From positions 1 to 33,425 of the forward strand of contig JAEORN010000026.1 in NCBI GenBank assembly GCA_016840825.1: 33,425 nt of DNA, in the 5' to 3' direction. Below, in pieces: positions 1 to 8,163 of this stretch. The notes under the pieces were generated by a model that worked only from the letters and a program-made list of their open reading frames with translations, ran no database searches and was not told the DNA's origin. The DNA comes from Candidatus Thorarchaeota archaeon (GTDB lineage Archaea; Asgardarchaeota; Thorarchaeia; Thorarchaeales; Thorarchaeaceae). Positions within the stretch are counted from its first letter, which is position 1. Each line of letters opens with the position of its first letter. Position numbers and translations under genes: made by a program.

Positions 1-575
1 TCAGTGAAGAGCTATGGGCTGGACGTGTATGCAATGCTACTGTCATTCAGAATGAAGTCGAGAATCAGTTTGCTCCTGTGACAATCGACTCTCTTGTAGC
101 ATCTGTGCCGACACGAATCTATGAGTTAAGAGGAGGGACACTGTTGAGTCTGGCAAAACCAAAAAGAACATTGAAGGAGCGATTCGTTTCATTATCGATG
201 AAGAATCTATTTGGCATGATTCCCACGCCCTATAGAATAAAGTATCATGGAGAGAACGAATCTCTTCTATCACAGAGTATAGTCGATATCAACAAAATCT
301 ACCACGCCCTATTTGAAGTCAAAGGTCTGATTGAAGGCGTGTTCACCGCTTCAGAAACGATAGATAATCCAATGGCCCCCAAGCTTCACAAAAATAGTGG
401 TTTCATCTGGGTATCAAGGAATCTACTCGAGCTCGATGCATTGGTATCATATCAACTTGGAATCAATCCAAATGAAGTAGAATACTTGAAGAAAGCTACA
501 GAGGCTTTTGGCACATGGAATGAGAAAACAGAGAATTTCGGAAGAAAGAATCCAGTAGATTTTCCATTTGTATGA
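1..575 (+). CDS. DUF362-type protein, C-terminal part (5' end outside window)
   Basis: The frame is open from the left edge (first full codon at base 3) to a TGA at 573-575, so this is the last ~190 codons of a longer gene; an internal GTG at 78 is not a convincing start. The visible part has the order I associate with DUF362 proteins: a segment like 'SMKNLFGMIP' followed by a YHG motif, then a 'DINKIY' helix, a 'KGLIEGVF' stretch (normally the 'viDgi.g.eG' region), and a C-terminal 'DALVSYQLGINPNEVEYL' segment where the family discusses a default D-A-V-x-x-x-x-G pattern. DUF362 proteins are often fused to ferredoxin domains and their substrate is unknown; no Cys cluster is visible in this part. 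Family assignment is by motif memory only. Confidence 0.6.
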   Translation, partial: SEELWAGRVCNATVIQNEVENQFAPVTIDSLVASVPTRIYELRGGTLLSLAKPKRTLKERFVSLSMKNLFGMIPTPYRIKYHGENESLLSQSIVDINKIYHALFEVKGLIEGVFTASETIDNPMAPKLHKNSGFIWVSRNLLELDALVSYQLGINPNEVEYLKKATEAFGTWNEKTENFGRKNPVDFPFV

Positions 576-670
576 ATGCTATCTCCTATCTCTTCAACCA
601 ACAATCTAACTTACATTTGACTAGATAGGATAGTGGCACTGTCACGTTATCTGTACTAGAGCACTCACCA

Positions 671-784
671 ATGCGTGGTCTTCGTCGTCTGGGCATTGAT
701 GATTCAGTGATCCCTCTTCTAGATCTAATAGATGCTACACGTTCCTTGGGATCAGTTGTGAGTGAAACCAACTCCTTAGAATAG
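671..784 (+). CDS. possible small protein, 37 aa
   Basis: A short ATG-to-TAG frame encoding a 37-residue peptide with a basic start (MRGLRRLGIDD) and an amphipathic middle (VIPLLDLIDATRSLGS). It lies in the 278-base gap between two annotated genes. The composition looks protein-like, but there is no clear ribosome binding site and I recognise no family. It could equally be chance or the relic of a larger gene. Confidence 0.2.
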   Translation: MRGLRRLGIDDSVIPLLDLIDATRSLGSVVSETNSLE

Positions 785-852
785 TTGTATATATGTGACA
801 TCGAACAGAATTAGGACAATAACGAATATCAGTGTTCCTAAGTAAGAATCAG

Positions 853-1260
853 CTAGGTTACATCATACATATTCACAGTTCGATTCTCTACAATCATCTC
901 GTCCCAATCGATGGGGGATGGAAACTCAAATGTTTGAATTCCTCTATACTTACCAATCCATCTCCAGCAAATAACGCAACCACAATTCTCGAGTCTGTAT
1001 AGATTTGCATTTGTGGCACTGAATCTCACTTCTAGTAAAGTACCCGCTGGTAGCTCCTTCGCCATAGCATCAAGATCCACTGTGTCCAGATTCTCTTTAC
1101 CATCTAGGTCCTGAGGTCCAATTTGTGAAAGATAGTATCTCACACGTTGCCCAGTCAAAGGCTCATCTATGATGATTGCCACATGTGGTCTAGCCACTGA
1201 ATCCCATCTTCTAGGAATTGCTGGACGCCTCATCAGGATATAGTCGCTGACGATCTCCAT
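853..1260 (-). CDS. hypothetical protein, 135 aa
   Basis: I do not recognise this protein. The open frame extends upstream to 1557, but there it overlaps the end of the UPF0251 gene and its composition turns atypical; the ATG at 1258-1260 is preferred because a TATA-like CTTATATA lies at 1318-1325 on the same strand, about 58 bases upstream. The product begins MEIVSDYILMRRPAIPRRW, contains a beta-rich middle (PHVAIIIDEPLTGQRVRYYL), an acidic linker, and a Cys-Gly-Cys-Val-Ile-Cys cluster near residue 95 followed by WRWIGKYRG. The Cys cluster could bind metal, but only three Cys are visible. It lies downstream of the UPF0251 gene on the same strand. Confidence 0.5.
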   Translation of the reverse strand: MEIVSDYILMRRPAIPRRWDSVARPHVAIIIDEPLTGQRVRYYLSQIGPQDLDGKENLDTVDLDAMAKELPAGTLLEVRFSATNANLYRLENCGCVICWRWIGKYRGIQTFEFPSPIDWDEMIVENRTVNMYDVT

Positions 1261-1504
1261 ATTTGTCGACAGACTCGATTGCACAATGATTCTCTCCAGA
1301 GAAAGAATCGAAAAGTCAGTATATAAGCTGAAGTGAGATGTGAAACCATTTCTAAACCCTCTTTCTATTGCATAATTCGGGATTAAAAATAGGGATTTAC
1401 AAAGTCGTAGTGGGCTTTTCGTCCCCCCACTAATTCCTTCTAGATAAAAAAGCAGGTATGGTTTTACCCCACTTAACAAATGGTCACGTTCTTTTACTGG
1501 AATT

Positions 1505-1819
1505 TTACTTGTTCTGGGATGATTCTGGAAAGCCGACGACCAATGGTCTCCCTTCAAATAGGGATTGAGCTACCTTTCTTCTGGCACTAGCGAGTAACCT
1601 CCAAATAGTACCTCTTGAAACACCCATCTTAGCTCCTGCTTGTTCTTGGTATAGTCCTTCGATATCCACTAGGCGTAATACTTCGGCTTCAGCTAGATCA
1701 AGGTAAATCTCTTTCGAGTCCACAATCGGTTTCGGAGTCAACCGCTTCGCTTTAGGCTCCTTTCCAATACTCGGCTGGATTGGGAATCGACCTCTGCCTC
1801 CACGTCTTCTTCTGTGCAT
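1505..1819 (-). CDS. UPF0251 (DUF134) predicted DNA-binding protein
   Basis: A 104-residue protein of the UPF0251/DUF134 family, small predicted HTH DNA-binding proteins of archaea and bacteria. The family signature is clear: an Arg-rich N-terminus (MHRRRRGGRGR), the 'LAEAEVLRLVDIEGLYQEQA' block and the recognition region 'KMGVSRGTIWRLLASARRKV', then 'SLFEGRPLVV'. The helix-turn-helix resembles the sigma-70 region 4/LuxR type. Many family members carry a C-terminal Cys/His-rich or dinitrogenase-iron-molybdenum-cofactor-like domain; this one has only the HTH part. Target genes are unknown. Confidence 0.85.
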   Translation of the reverse strand: MHRRRRGGRGRFPIQPSIGKEPKAKRLTPKPIVDSKEIYLDLAEAEVLRLVDIEGLYQEQAGAKMGVSRGTIWRLLASARRKVAQSLFEGRPLVVGFPESSQNK

Positions 1820-2022
1820 TGTCCATCAATTCCGAATATTACAATCTGAAACCCCCATAATTATCTTTCCGTCGCCGAGAATCAGACTGTAAATTAATCT
1901 GAGTATTAAATTAAGAAGTGAAATCAAATGGTTTTCACTCCTTTGGTCATCTTTTTAGCCTTCTTTGGAGATAAATATCAACCGAGAACTATAAACAGAC
2001 CTTAGTTCTTGGAGTGTTTCTC

Positions 2023-3240
2023 ATGGGATTTAGTGTAGGAATTGTTGGGAAGCCATCATGTGGAAAGACCTCATTCACAAATGCAGCTTGTATGACTGAT
2101 TTCAAGGTCGGGAGCTATCCCTTTACAACTATCGAAGCAAATGTCGGTGTGACTCATGTGCGTACCAAATGTGCGTGCAAGGACTTTGATGTGCAAGATA
2201 ACCCGAAGAATTCTATCTGTCTTGATGGTATTAGATTAATCCCCGTCAAGCTTATTGATGTGGCAGGATTGGTACCTGGAGCTCACGAAGGTCGAGGTAT
2301 GGGTAATCAATTCCTTGACGATTTACGAGAGGCAGATGTGCTAATACATATAGTCGATGCAAGTGGAGCTTTGGACTCAGAGGGTCAGGAAGTGGCAACA
2401 GGTAGCCACGATCCTGTTGAAGACATCAAATTCCTAGAAACAGAGCTTACCGAATGGATGTATGCGATCATCAATAAGGATTGGAGAAGGATTTCCTCCA
2501 GAGTTCGAACTGAGGGAGCCAAGCTAGATGAATTGCTTCTAACTAAGCTATCAGGGTTACAAGTAACTCGAGCACATATACTTCAGGCAATTCGAACTTC
2601 TGGCTATAATGCATCTGCAGCTGATAAATGGACTGACGAAGAAATCAAGCAGTTCGTATTCATCTTACGAAGCGTAGCGAAGCCAATCATAATAGCAGCA
2701 AATAAGATAGACCGACCAAATGCAGAGGAGAACTTGAAGAGACTTCGTGATACATTCCCAGATTATCTCATTGTCCCCGTGAGCGCGCTCACTGAGAAGG
2801 TATTGAAAGACCTTGATAAGAAGGGCGTGATAAAGTACATTCCTGGCGATGATGACTTTGAGATACTGGAAAAAGACAAGCTTAAGGAACAAGAAATCGC
2901 CCAGCTTGAGAAGATCAAGTCAGACATTCTCAAGAAGTATGGAGGTTCGGGAGTTCAAAATATCTTGAACAATGCAGTATTTGAGTATCTCAATATGATT
3001 ACGGTCTATCCCGTTCATGATGCCAATGCATTGACTGATAGTGATGGAAACGTGTTACCTGATGTATTTCTCGTTCCGAAAGGAATCACTGCAAAAGAGT
3101 TCGCAGGTGTCATCCATACGGATCTAATGGAATCGTTCATTCACGCGATAGATGCACGAACGAAAATGAGAATTGGAGAAAAACACGTTCTAGAGGATAG
3201 GAGCGTAATCAAAATCGTAAGCGCAAAAGGCTCAAAGTAG
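2023..3240 (+). CDS. Ygr210/YchF-like translation-associated GTPase with TGS domain
   Basis: An OBG-family P-loop NTPase of 405 residues, the archaeal/eukaryotic Ygr210-like branch thought to act at the ribosome. Motifs: G1 GKPSCGKTS at residues 9-17, G3 DVAG at 79-82, G4 NKID at 227-230, a helical insertion after the G domain, and a C-terminal TGS domain (about residues 320-400, with 'TVYPVHD' and 'DVFLVPKGITAKEFAGVIH'). A Cys-Ala-Cys pair at 50-52 sits in the switch region, where archaeal homologues also have cysteines. The frame is open from a GTG at 2014, but the ATG at 2023 has a GGAG at 2011-2014 with an 8-base spacer and directly precedes the conserved GFSVGIVGKP start, so it is preferred. 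It is a single-gene unit. Confidence 0.92.
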   Translation: MGFSVGIVGKPSCGKTSFTNAACMTDFKVGSYPFTTIEANVGVTHVRTKCACKDFDVQDNPKNSICLDGIRLIPVKLIDVAGLVPGAHEGRGMGNQFLDDLREADVLIHIVDASGALDSEGQEVATGSHDPVEDIKFLETELTEWMYAIINKDWRRISSRVRTEGAKLDELLLTKLSGLQVTRAHILQAIRTSGYNASAADKWTDEEIKQFVFILRSVAKPIIIAANKIDRPNAEENLKRLRDTFPDYLIVPVSALTEKVLKDLDKKGVIKYIPGDDDFEILEKDKLKEQEIAQLEKIKSDILKKYGGSGVQNILNNAVFEYLNMITVYPVHDANALTDSDGNVLPDVFLVPKGITAKEFAGVIHTDLMESFIHAIDARTKMRIGEKHVLEDRSVIKIVSAKGSK

Positions 3241-3353
3241 AGAATTGGATAATGAGTGGCTCATAGAGTAACAAGGTCTGGATACATTAGGTCCTGTTTT
3301 AGGAATATAAAGACCCCAGAAAAAACTCCTATCTATGACTATGATTTTGCCTG

Positions 3354-3935
3354 ATGAGATGCAATTCTCACACTGAAACTAGTCAAGATATTGTACGTGA
3401 CCTCTCTCAAATCGTATTCATACAATCTATTGAAGATAAGATAGACTTCAGAGAAAGAGATGATCACGATATGGAAACCTTCGAGTCATTGATTACTGCA
3501 AAAGAACATGGACATCAACTAGCAAAACAAGGTCGAATCCCCTCAATTTATCAACGCGACCATCGTGAATTTATTCTATTAGCTAGTCGAGAAACCCCGC
3601 CCCCTGGCGCATATCCCTTTCTCAAATGGGTAGGCAAGAACCTACGGGATGCGGACGAATCTGAGTGGATTCCTATTCTTACAAAGCTCAACTCATTGAA
3701 CCGAGCAAAAGAAGCATGTGCACTCTTCTATTTACTTGGCTATGAGCCGATAATTGTGGAGTTCAATCTTCTTGGAATCTTTGATATCTTCCTTCGAGAG
3801 TCTGACATCCCTCTTGGAGGCTGGATCGTTCTCGATACTGATGATGACGACTATGTACTGGAAATCCAGCCGCCTCCCATCTTCTACGATGAGGAAGATG
3901 AGCCTGATTTCGAGATTAGTTTGCACTCTGAATGA
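3354..3935 (+). CDS. hypothetical acidic protein, 193 aa
   Basis: I recognise no family. The protein has a helical N-terminal half, a 'RIPSIYQRDHREFILLASRE' stretch, a Pro-rich turn 'TPPPGAYPFLKW', and an acidic C-terminus dominated by Asp/Glu (DTDDDDY, FYDEEDEPDFE). No signal peptide, membrane segment or Cys motif is seen. A TATA-like 'AATATAAAG' lies near 3303-3311, about 45 bases before the ATG, which supports this start; an internal ATG at 3471 is an alternative. Its stop is only 7 bases from the stop of the convergent flavin-reductase-like gene. Confidence 0.65.
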   Translation: MRCNSHTETSQDIVRDLSQIVFIQSIEDKIDFRERDDHDMETFESLITAKEHGHQLAKQGRIPSIYQRDHREFILLASRETPPPGAYPFLKWVGKNLRDADESEWIPILTKLNSLNRAKEACALFYLLGYEPIIVEFNLLGIFDIFLRESDIPLGGWIVLDTDDDDYVLEIQPPPIFYDEEDEPDFEISLHSE

Positions 3936-3942
3936 AATCAAA

Positions 3943-4479
3943 CTAGTCCATCTGCTCTCCCACGGCCCAGTACTCAGCTGTTAGTGGAAGATAAACAAAT
4001 AGCTTAGCTTTAGAGGCATCAAAGTGTTCATCCTCATCGAGGACTGATTCGTCAATATGCACAGCTAGGACCTCTGCAATGAACAAATCATGAACACCCA
4101 CATTGACTATCTGAGTAGTCTTGCACTCTAAGCTAATAGGACACTCAGCAATCATTGGCGCATCAACCTTTGATGCTTGAATCGCTGTGAGGCCACACTC
4201 TTCGAACTTGTCAAACTCCTTGCCTGACTTCGACCCGCAAAAGACAGCAGCATCGAATTGTTCCTTTCCAGGGATATTAATCACAAACTCTCCCGCATTT
4301 TTTACCAAATCGTAGCTAAACCGATTTGGGCGGATTCCAACTGCGATAGTTGGAGGTTTACTACAGATATTTGCAGCCCACGACAATGTGATGATGTTCG
4401 GTTTTTCCTCGCCCTTTACACTAAGCAATACCACCGGGCAAGGCACTAACGCTGTCATTCCTCTCATTTCTTTTTTCAT
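3943..4479 (-). CDS. flavin reductase-like (flavoredoxin-type) FMN-binding protein
   Basis: A 178-residue protein of the flavin-reductase-like domain family (DIM6/NTAB, flavoredoxin type), which binds FMN in a split-barrel and transfers electrons or acts as an NAD(P)H:flavin reductase. Recognisable blocks: 'PCPVVLLSVKGEEKPNIITL' (strand 1-2 with the N-I-I-T-L/S-W FMN loop), 'KPPTIAVGIRPNRFSYDLV', 'FVINIPG' and the late 'HDLFIAEVLAVHIDE'. Length fits the family. Physiological substrate is unknown; neighbours give no hint. The start at 4479 has no strong ribosome site, and later ATGs at codons 5 and 8 are possible. Confidence 0.85.
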   Translation of the reverse strand: MKKEMRGMTALVPCPVVLLSVKGEEKPNIITLSWAANICSKPPTIAVGIRPNRFSYDLVKNAGEFVINIPGKEQFDAAVFCGSKSGKEFDKFEECGLTAIQASKVDAPMIAECPISLECKTTQIVNVGVHDLFIAEVLAVHIDESVLDEDEHFDASKAKLFVYLPLTAEYWAVGEQMD

Positions 4480-4594
4480 AAGAGAGATTGAGTATGCATG
4501 CAGTTAAGAAAATGTCGAATCAGCTTCTTGTCGCAACGCCAGACTTAAGTTCAAGGCACGTTCGGCGAAGCTCACAAGTTCAGAGGGTTGAACG

Positions 4595-5506
4595 ATGGCA
4601 CGTGTACTTATAGCAGATTCAGTTGCGGAGTCAGCTGTTCAAAGAATGAAGGACGCTGGATTGGAGATCGTCATTAGAAACGCCAGTTCAGACGGTCCTA
4701 TTGAAGAACATATCAAAGGGTTCGATGGCGTTGTGGTAAGAAGTGCCACAAAGATCACTCGTGAGGTCATCGAAGCCTCTGACAAGCTTAGGGTTATTGT
4801 TAGGGCGGGAGTAGGCCTTGATAATGTCGATGCAGAAGCTGCCAAAGAAAAGGGCATTCTTGTTATGAACACCCCAGAGGCTCCAAGTGTTAGTGTGGCA
4901 GAATTAGTCATTGCAATGATGTTTGCCTTGGCAAGAAGTATCACTCAAGCAGATAGCTACATGAAAGGAGAACGCTGGGAGAAGAAGAAGCTCACAGGTA
5001 CCGAACTTTGGCAGAAGACATTAGGAATTGTCGGTTTTGGAAGAATTGGTCACGAGGTTGCTAAGAGAGCTAAAGCCCTTGAGATGGATGTTCTTGCATA
5101 CGATGTCATTGACATCTCTGATGCATGTGAGAAATATGGTGCAAAGACATCTACACTTGATGAGATAATCACAAAATCAGATTACATCACCCTCCATGTC
5201 CCGCTTCTACCTCAGACTAAGGGCATGATCGGAGCTGCTGAATTCGACAAGATGAAGACCTCCGCTTTCATAATCAATACGGCTCGTGGCGGCGTGATCG
5301 ATGAAAAAGCTCTCCTTGAAGCTCTTGAAGAAGGTAAGATTGCTGGAGCAGCCTTAGATGTATTCGAGAATGAGCCTCCGACTGATTGGAAGCTCGCAAA
5401 GCATCCAAAATTGATTGCAACGCCTCATATTGCCTCTTCAACAAATGAGGCTCAAGATCGTGTAGGGGATCTCACTGCCGAGAAGATCATTGATGCTTTC
5501 AAATAG
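4595..5506 (+). CDS. serA: D-3-phosphoglycerate dehydrogenase, short form
   Basis: A D-isomer-specific 2-hydroxyacid dehydrogenase of 303 residues, most like the archaeal D-3-phosphoglycerate dehydrogenase that opens serine synthesis (3-phosphoglycerate + NAD+ to 3-phosphohydroxypyruvate). Seen: N-terminal substrate lid with 'RAGVGLDNVD' (70-79), Rossmann GFGRIG at 147-152, and the catalytic triad Arg231 (NTARGG), Glu260 (DVFENEP) and His278 (TPHIA). The ACT and intervening regulatory domains of long SerA are absent, so no allosteric serine site is expected. A GAGGG at 4583-4587 sits 7 bases before the ATG. A general hydroxyacid (e.g. glyoxylate) reductase remains possible because specificity cannot be read from motifs alone. 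Confidence 0.85.
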   Translation: MARVLIADSVAESAVQRMKDAGLEIVIRNASSDGPIEEHIKGFDGVVVRSATKITREVIEASDKLRVIVRAGVGLDNVDAEAAKEKGILVMNTPEAPSVSVAELVIAMMFALARSITQADSYMKGERWEKKKLTGTELWQKTLGIVGFGRIGHEVAKRAKALEMDVLAYDVIDISDACEKYGAKTSTLDEIITKSDYITLHVPLLPQTKGMIGAAEFDKMKTSAFIINTARGGVIDEKALLEALEEGKIAGAALDVFENEPPTDWKLAKHPKLIATPHIASSTNEAQDRVGDLTAEKIIDAFK

Positions 5507-5688
5507 CATCAGAATTTGAGGCAAATCGTTAGACCTTTAAGCAAATGAAATAGGCTGAAGAGTGGCTTGGATTGACTCCGAGCCATACCATTTCCTTTGT
5601 TATGGCGGATCCGTCCGCAGGGATGTGGCCTAAAGAGGCTGAACCACAAACAAAGCGAATAAATTACAGCAAAGGATGGAATGTATAG

Positions 5689-6270
5689 ATGTCTGCATAT
5701 AAGCGGATGAACGAAGAGTGGGTAAAAGAACAACAACACCGCTCAGATTTAGTAAGGAGCAGACTTATTGTCTGGAGAAAACAGGGAACAATAGAACGCT
5801 TAGAACGGCCAACGCGTCTTGGGAGAGCACGTGCCCTCGGTTACAAAGCCAAACAAGGGTACATTATAGTTAGAATCAAGACGGGAAGAGGTCCAAGAGA
5901 GCGTCCACGTCCTAGATCTGGCCGCAAGCCAAGAAGTCTGGGAGTTAGCAAATACACTCCTGGGAAATCTAGACGTTGGATTGCAGAGGAGCGCGTTGGG
6001 AAGAAGTTCCCGAACCTTCGAGTTCTGAACTCCTACTGGGTAGGCTCAGATCACCGTAATGTTTGGTATGAAGTGATTCTAGTAGATCCAAACCACCCTG
6101 TAATCTATAATGATCCGGAAATTAACTGGATATGTGATGCAACCCAAAAGGGAAGACAGAACCGTGGACTTACATCAGCTGGCAAAGGAAGCAGGGGTCT
6201 TAGAAATAAGGGTAAAGGCGCCGAAAAACTTAGACCTAGCCTAGGTGCAAAGCGTAACCTTGGAAAGTAG
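5689..6270 (+). CDS. rpl15e: large ribosomal subunit protein L15e
   Basis: A 193-residue, strongly basic 50S protein found only in archaea and eukaryotes. It starts MSAYKRMNEEW and shows the family blocks 'RKQGTIERLERPTRLGRARA', 'GYKAKQGYIIVRIKTGRG', 'VLNSYWVGSDHRNVWYEVIL' and a Gly/Lys-rich C-terminus (TSAGKGSRGLRNKGKG). L15e contacts 23S rRNA deep in the subunit. It heads a four-gene unit with the COG1325 protein (6-base gap), Rpp30 and Pop5, a known archaeal linkage between ribosome and RNA-processing genes. A GGATGG at 5675-5680 may serve as the ribosome site. Confidence 0.97.
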   Translation: MSAYKRMNEEWVKEQQHRSDLVRSRLIVWRKQGTIERLERPTRLGRARALGYKAKQGYIIVRIKTGRGPRERPRPRSGRKPRSLGVSKYTPGKSRRWIAEERVGKKFPNLRVLNSYWVGSDHRNVWYEVILVDPNHPVIYNDPEINWICDATQKGRQNRGLTSAGKGSRGLRNKGKGAEKLRPSLGAKRNLGK

Positions 6271-6276
6271 ACGAGT

Positions 6277-6753
6277 ATGCCTGACTCATCACAACCATAT
6301 ATTGAGAGAATAGAGGCTCGGGCATTCTCCCGGGCCACTGAGATTTCTGATAGAGTGAAGAGAGCCATCCTTCATATATTTCCTGAAGATATTTGGGAAC
6401 ATGTCACGTTAGAGGAAGAACTGACAGAAGGACATCATAAGAACCCCATTCGCGTCTTGACTGCAATATTAGAAGAGCCCCATACTGACAAAGCAAGTCG
6501 TTTCATCTTCTCAAAGCTTATAGAAAGTGACGTAAATCTCCTGCTAGAAACATTAGATAGACGAATCGATGAGGAATGTACATTCTTTCTTAGGATTGAT
6601 AAGCAAGCTGCGTATCTGGGACATATTGAAATCGCGAGAGGTGCTGATGTCATAAGCATGCAGCTCCACATTAGAAAATCACCCAGATGTAAATCGGATG
6701 ATGCAAAGGAGCTGATTGAGCATTATGTATCCTTCGCAGGAGAAACCTCGTAA
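6277..6753 (+). CDS. COG1325-type RNA-binding protein (exosome-linked, dsRBD-like fold)
   Basis: A 158-residue protein of the archaeal family COG1325, annotated as an RNA-binding protein with a dsRBD-like fold and often described as exosome-associated from gene context. The signature includes 'IEARAFSRATEISDRVKRAI', an acidic 'EELTEGHHKNPI' loop with the H-x-x-N-P-I element, 'LDRRIDEECTFFLRIDKQAAYLG' and a terminal amphipathic helix. Its ATG follows the L15e stop by 6 bases and its stop overlaps the Rpp30 start, so these genes are almost certainly co-transcribed. The precise role is unproven; rRNA or RNase P RNA maturation is inferred from its neighbours. Confidence 0.85.
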   Translation: MPDSSQPYIERIEARAFSRATEISDRVKRAILHIFPEDIWEHVTLEEELTEGHHKNPIRVLTAILEEPHTDKASRFIFSKLIESDVNLLLETLDRRIDEECTFFLRIDKQAAYLGHIEIARGADVISMQLHIRKSPRCKSDDAKELIEHYVSFAGETS

Positions 6754-7436
6754 TGAAATATCTGGACCTTAATGTAGCGGCCGATAGCCAATCGACTTTA
6801 CAATCTCTCCTATCGATGAGTAAGGATTTAGGATATTCTGGTTTCGCAGTGAAAGGACTGGATATTGAGCCATTAGTGAAGTCTAGTGACTTCACTACAT
6901 TTTCTAGATTTGATTTACAATCAAGACGGTTAGTGCCCCTCAAAAAGGAAGTAGCGAAGGTACGTAGAAAGCATATGATACTTGCACTGACTCTTGGTGG
7001 AATTGATACGGCAAACTGGGCCGTTGAAGAAGGAATGATTGATTTGTTGACCTTGAATCCCTCAAATAATGACCGTTTGAGAAAGACAACAGCACAGTTG
7101 GCTGCTAAGAGTGGCACTTCACTTGAAGTGTCAATCAACCCATTACTCACAAGCAAGGGTCTTCATCGATCCAGAATAATCAAGACCATGAGTGATGCAA
7201 TCAGGATTGCCACAGAATGTGGGATGAAAGTGATTCTTACGAGTGGTGCAAGCACACCGATTCATCTAAGGTCGCCTCGTGCAATGTTACACATTGGAAT
7301 GGTCCTAGGACTCGAGCAAAGGCATTCCACTGAAGCTATCTATCAAAATCCCAAAGAGCTTGTTGAACTAAACATGAAACGGCTCGATGACAACTATATT
7401 CTTCCGGGTCTTGAGATCGTAGGTGGTGACCAATGA
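6753..7436 (+). CDS. rnp3: ribonuclease P protein component 3 (Rpp30)
   Basis: The archaeal Rpp30 homologue (227 aa), a TIM-barrel protein that pairs with Pop5 to activate the catalytic domain of RNase P RNA in tRNA 5'-end processing. Seen: 'KYLDLNV' at the start, 'SKDLGYSGFAVKG', an 'MIDLLTLNPSNNDRLRKTTAQLA' block matching the 'vDvL..p......+' region, 'SLEVSINPLL', 'VILTSGAS' and the late 'PRAMLHIGMVLGLEQ'. The ATG overlaps the stop of the upstream gene (TAATG), and the TGA overlaps the Pop5 ATG (ATGA), so translation is likely coupled. A GGAG at 6739-6742 serves as ribosome site. Confidence 0.95.
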   Translation: MKYLDLNVAADSQSTLQSLLSMSKDLGYSGFAVKGLDIEPLVKSSDFTTFSRFDLQSRRLVPLKKEVAKVRRKHMILALTLGGIDTANWAVEEGMIDLLTLNPSNNDRLRKTTAQLAAKSGTSLEVSINPLLTSKGLHRSRIIKTMSDAIRIATECGMKVILTSGASTPIHLRSPRAMLHIGMVLGLEQRHSTEAIYQNPKELVELNMKRLDDNYILPGLEIVGGDQ

Positions 7437-7744
7437 AATCGAATAGAAAACGGTACATCTACTTCAAAGTACATCAAGAAGGGCCTCCAATCACAGATCG
7501 CCAGTTGAACAATGCAATATGGAAGAGCATGCTTTCACTATTTGGAGAACTAGTTGTGGCAGATGCCAGACTCTTCTTGAATGAGTATGATGAACAAGAA
7601 GGTACAGGATATCTACAATGCAATGCCGATAGATTACATCAAGTAATATCATCTGCATCCCTTCTAGAATCCGTAGAAAATACAAGGATATCATTTGAGC
7701 CAAGAAAGACCTCTGGAACCATTAAGGCTCTTCTGAGGAAGTGA
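7433..7744 (+). CDS. rnp2: ribonuclease P protein component 2 (Pop5)
   Basis: A 103-residue Pop5 homologue, partner of Rpp30 in archaeal RNase P, with an RRM-like ferredoxin fold. Typical features are 'RYIYFKV' at the start, 'NNAIWKSMLSLFGELVVADARLFL' (helix and strand), and 'GTGYLQCNADRLHQVISSASLL', in which the G-x-G-x-x-x-C/R pattern of the family is kept. The ATG overlaps the Rpp30 stop by four bases. Its last 23 bases overlap the 3' end of the convergent JAMM gene on the other strand. Confidence 0.93.
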   Translation: MKSNRKRYIYFKVHQEGPPITDRQLNNAIWKSMLSLFGELVVADARLFLNEYDEQEGTGYLQCNADRLHQVISSASLLESVENTRISFEPRKTSGTIKALLRK

Positions 7745-8150
7745 CAATAGAAATCTCCAGAGGCTCCTTATCCTGATCCAATAGGAATGCTTTGAGTTCC
7801 CATTCTCCTGTATTCTTCGATCCTATCAACCATACTACTGGATTGAGTTCCATATTCTTTATGTCTTTGGAAGAGGGTTTTGGCGGTGCTGGATGAGAAT
7901 GGAACACGCATACCAAGTCTTCACCTCTAGCTTCAGATTCTATTAGAAGATTGTATTGAACTACTGGATCAACCATAAAGGTCGTCTTAGAATTTGCTGA
8001 ATTATCTACAAGTTCTACTGTTCTCACTATAATCCTATCATCTTGAAATATTCCAAATAATAGAGCAACAGCCTCTAATGGTCGACAATTCTCGGCATGG
8101 TCAATGAGCTTTCTTATGTCACTTTGTTTAATGATTAATTCATCTTCCAA
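7722..8150 (-). CDS. JAMM/MPN+ metalloprotease (Mov34/PAD-1 family)
   Basis: A 142-residue stand-alone JAB1/MPN/Mov34 domain, a zinc isopeptidase fold that removes ubiquitin-like or ThiS/MoaD-like proteins. Catalytic Glu26 lies in 'PLEAVALLFG', and His84 and His86 with Ser93 and Asp96 form the metal site (HSHPAPPKPSSKD). The stretch between the second His and the Ser is six residues; the canonical motif has seven, and the DNA read confirms this. The start is a TTG at 8150 with a GAGGA about 8 bases upstream. It lies 13 bases behind the Lrp gene and is probably its operon partner. The real substrate, a ubiquitin-like or sulfur-carrier protein, is not in the window. Confidence 0.88.
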   Translation of the reverse strand: MEDELIIKQSDIRKLIDHAENCRPLEAVALLFGIFQDDRIIVRTVELVDNSANSKTTFMVDPVVQYNLLIESEARGEDLVCVFHSHPAPPKPSSKDIKNMELNPVVWLIGSKNTGEWELKAFLLDQDKEPLEISIVTSSEEP

Positions 8151-8163
8151 GATACTTCCTCAA

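Noticed and set aside
586..801. 71-codon minus-strand frame in the gap after the DUF362-type gene
   Set aside because: Arg-rich, no supported start or family; the plus strand has a better small frame at 671-784.
1261..1557. N-terminal extension of the 853-1260 protein
   Set aside because: The extra 99 codons overlap the UPF0251 gene and span a TATA-like box; the later ATG is the better start.
5540..5690. GATG/CTGA motifs before L15e as a C/D-box sRNA
   Set aside because: The C, D, C' and D' boxes do not occur in proper order and spacing.
5509..5739. 76-codon minus-strand frame upstream of L15e
   Set aside because: Overlaps the L15e start and promoter region, composition is unlike a protein, no family.
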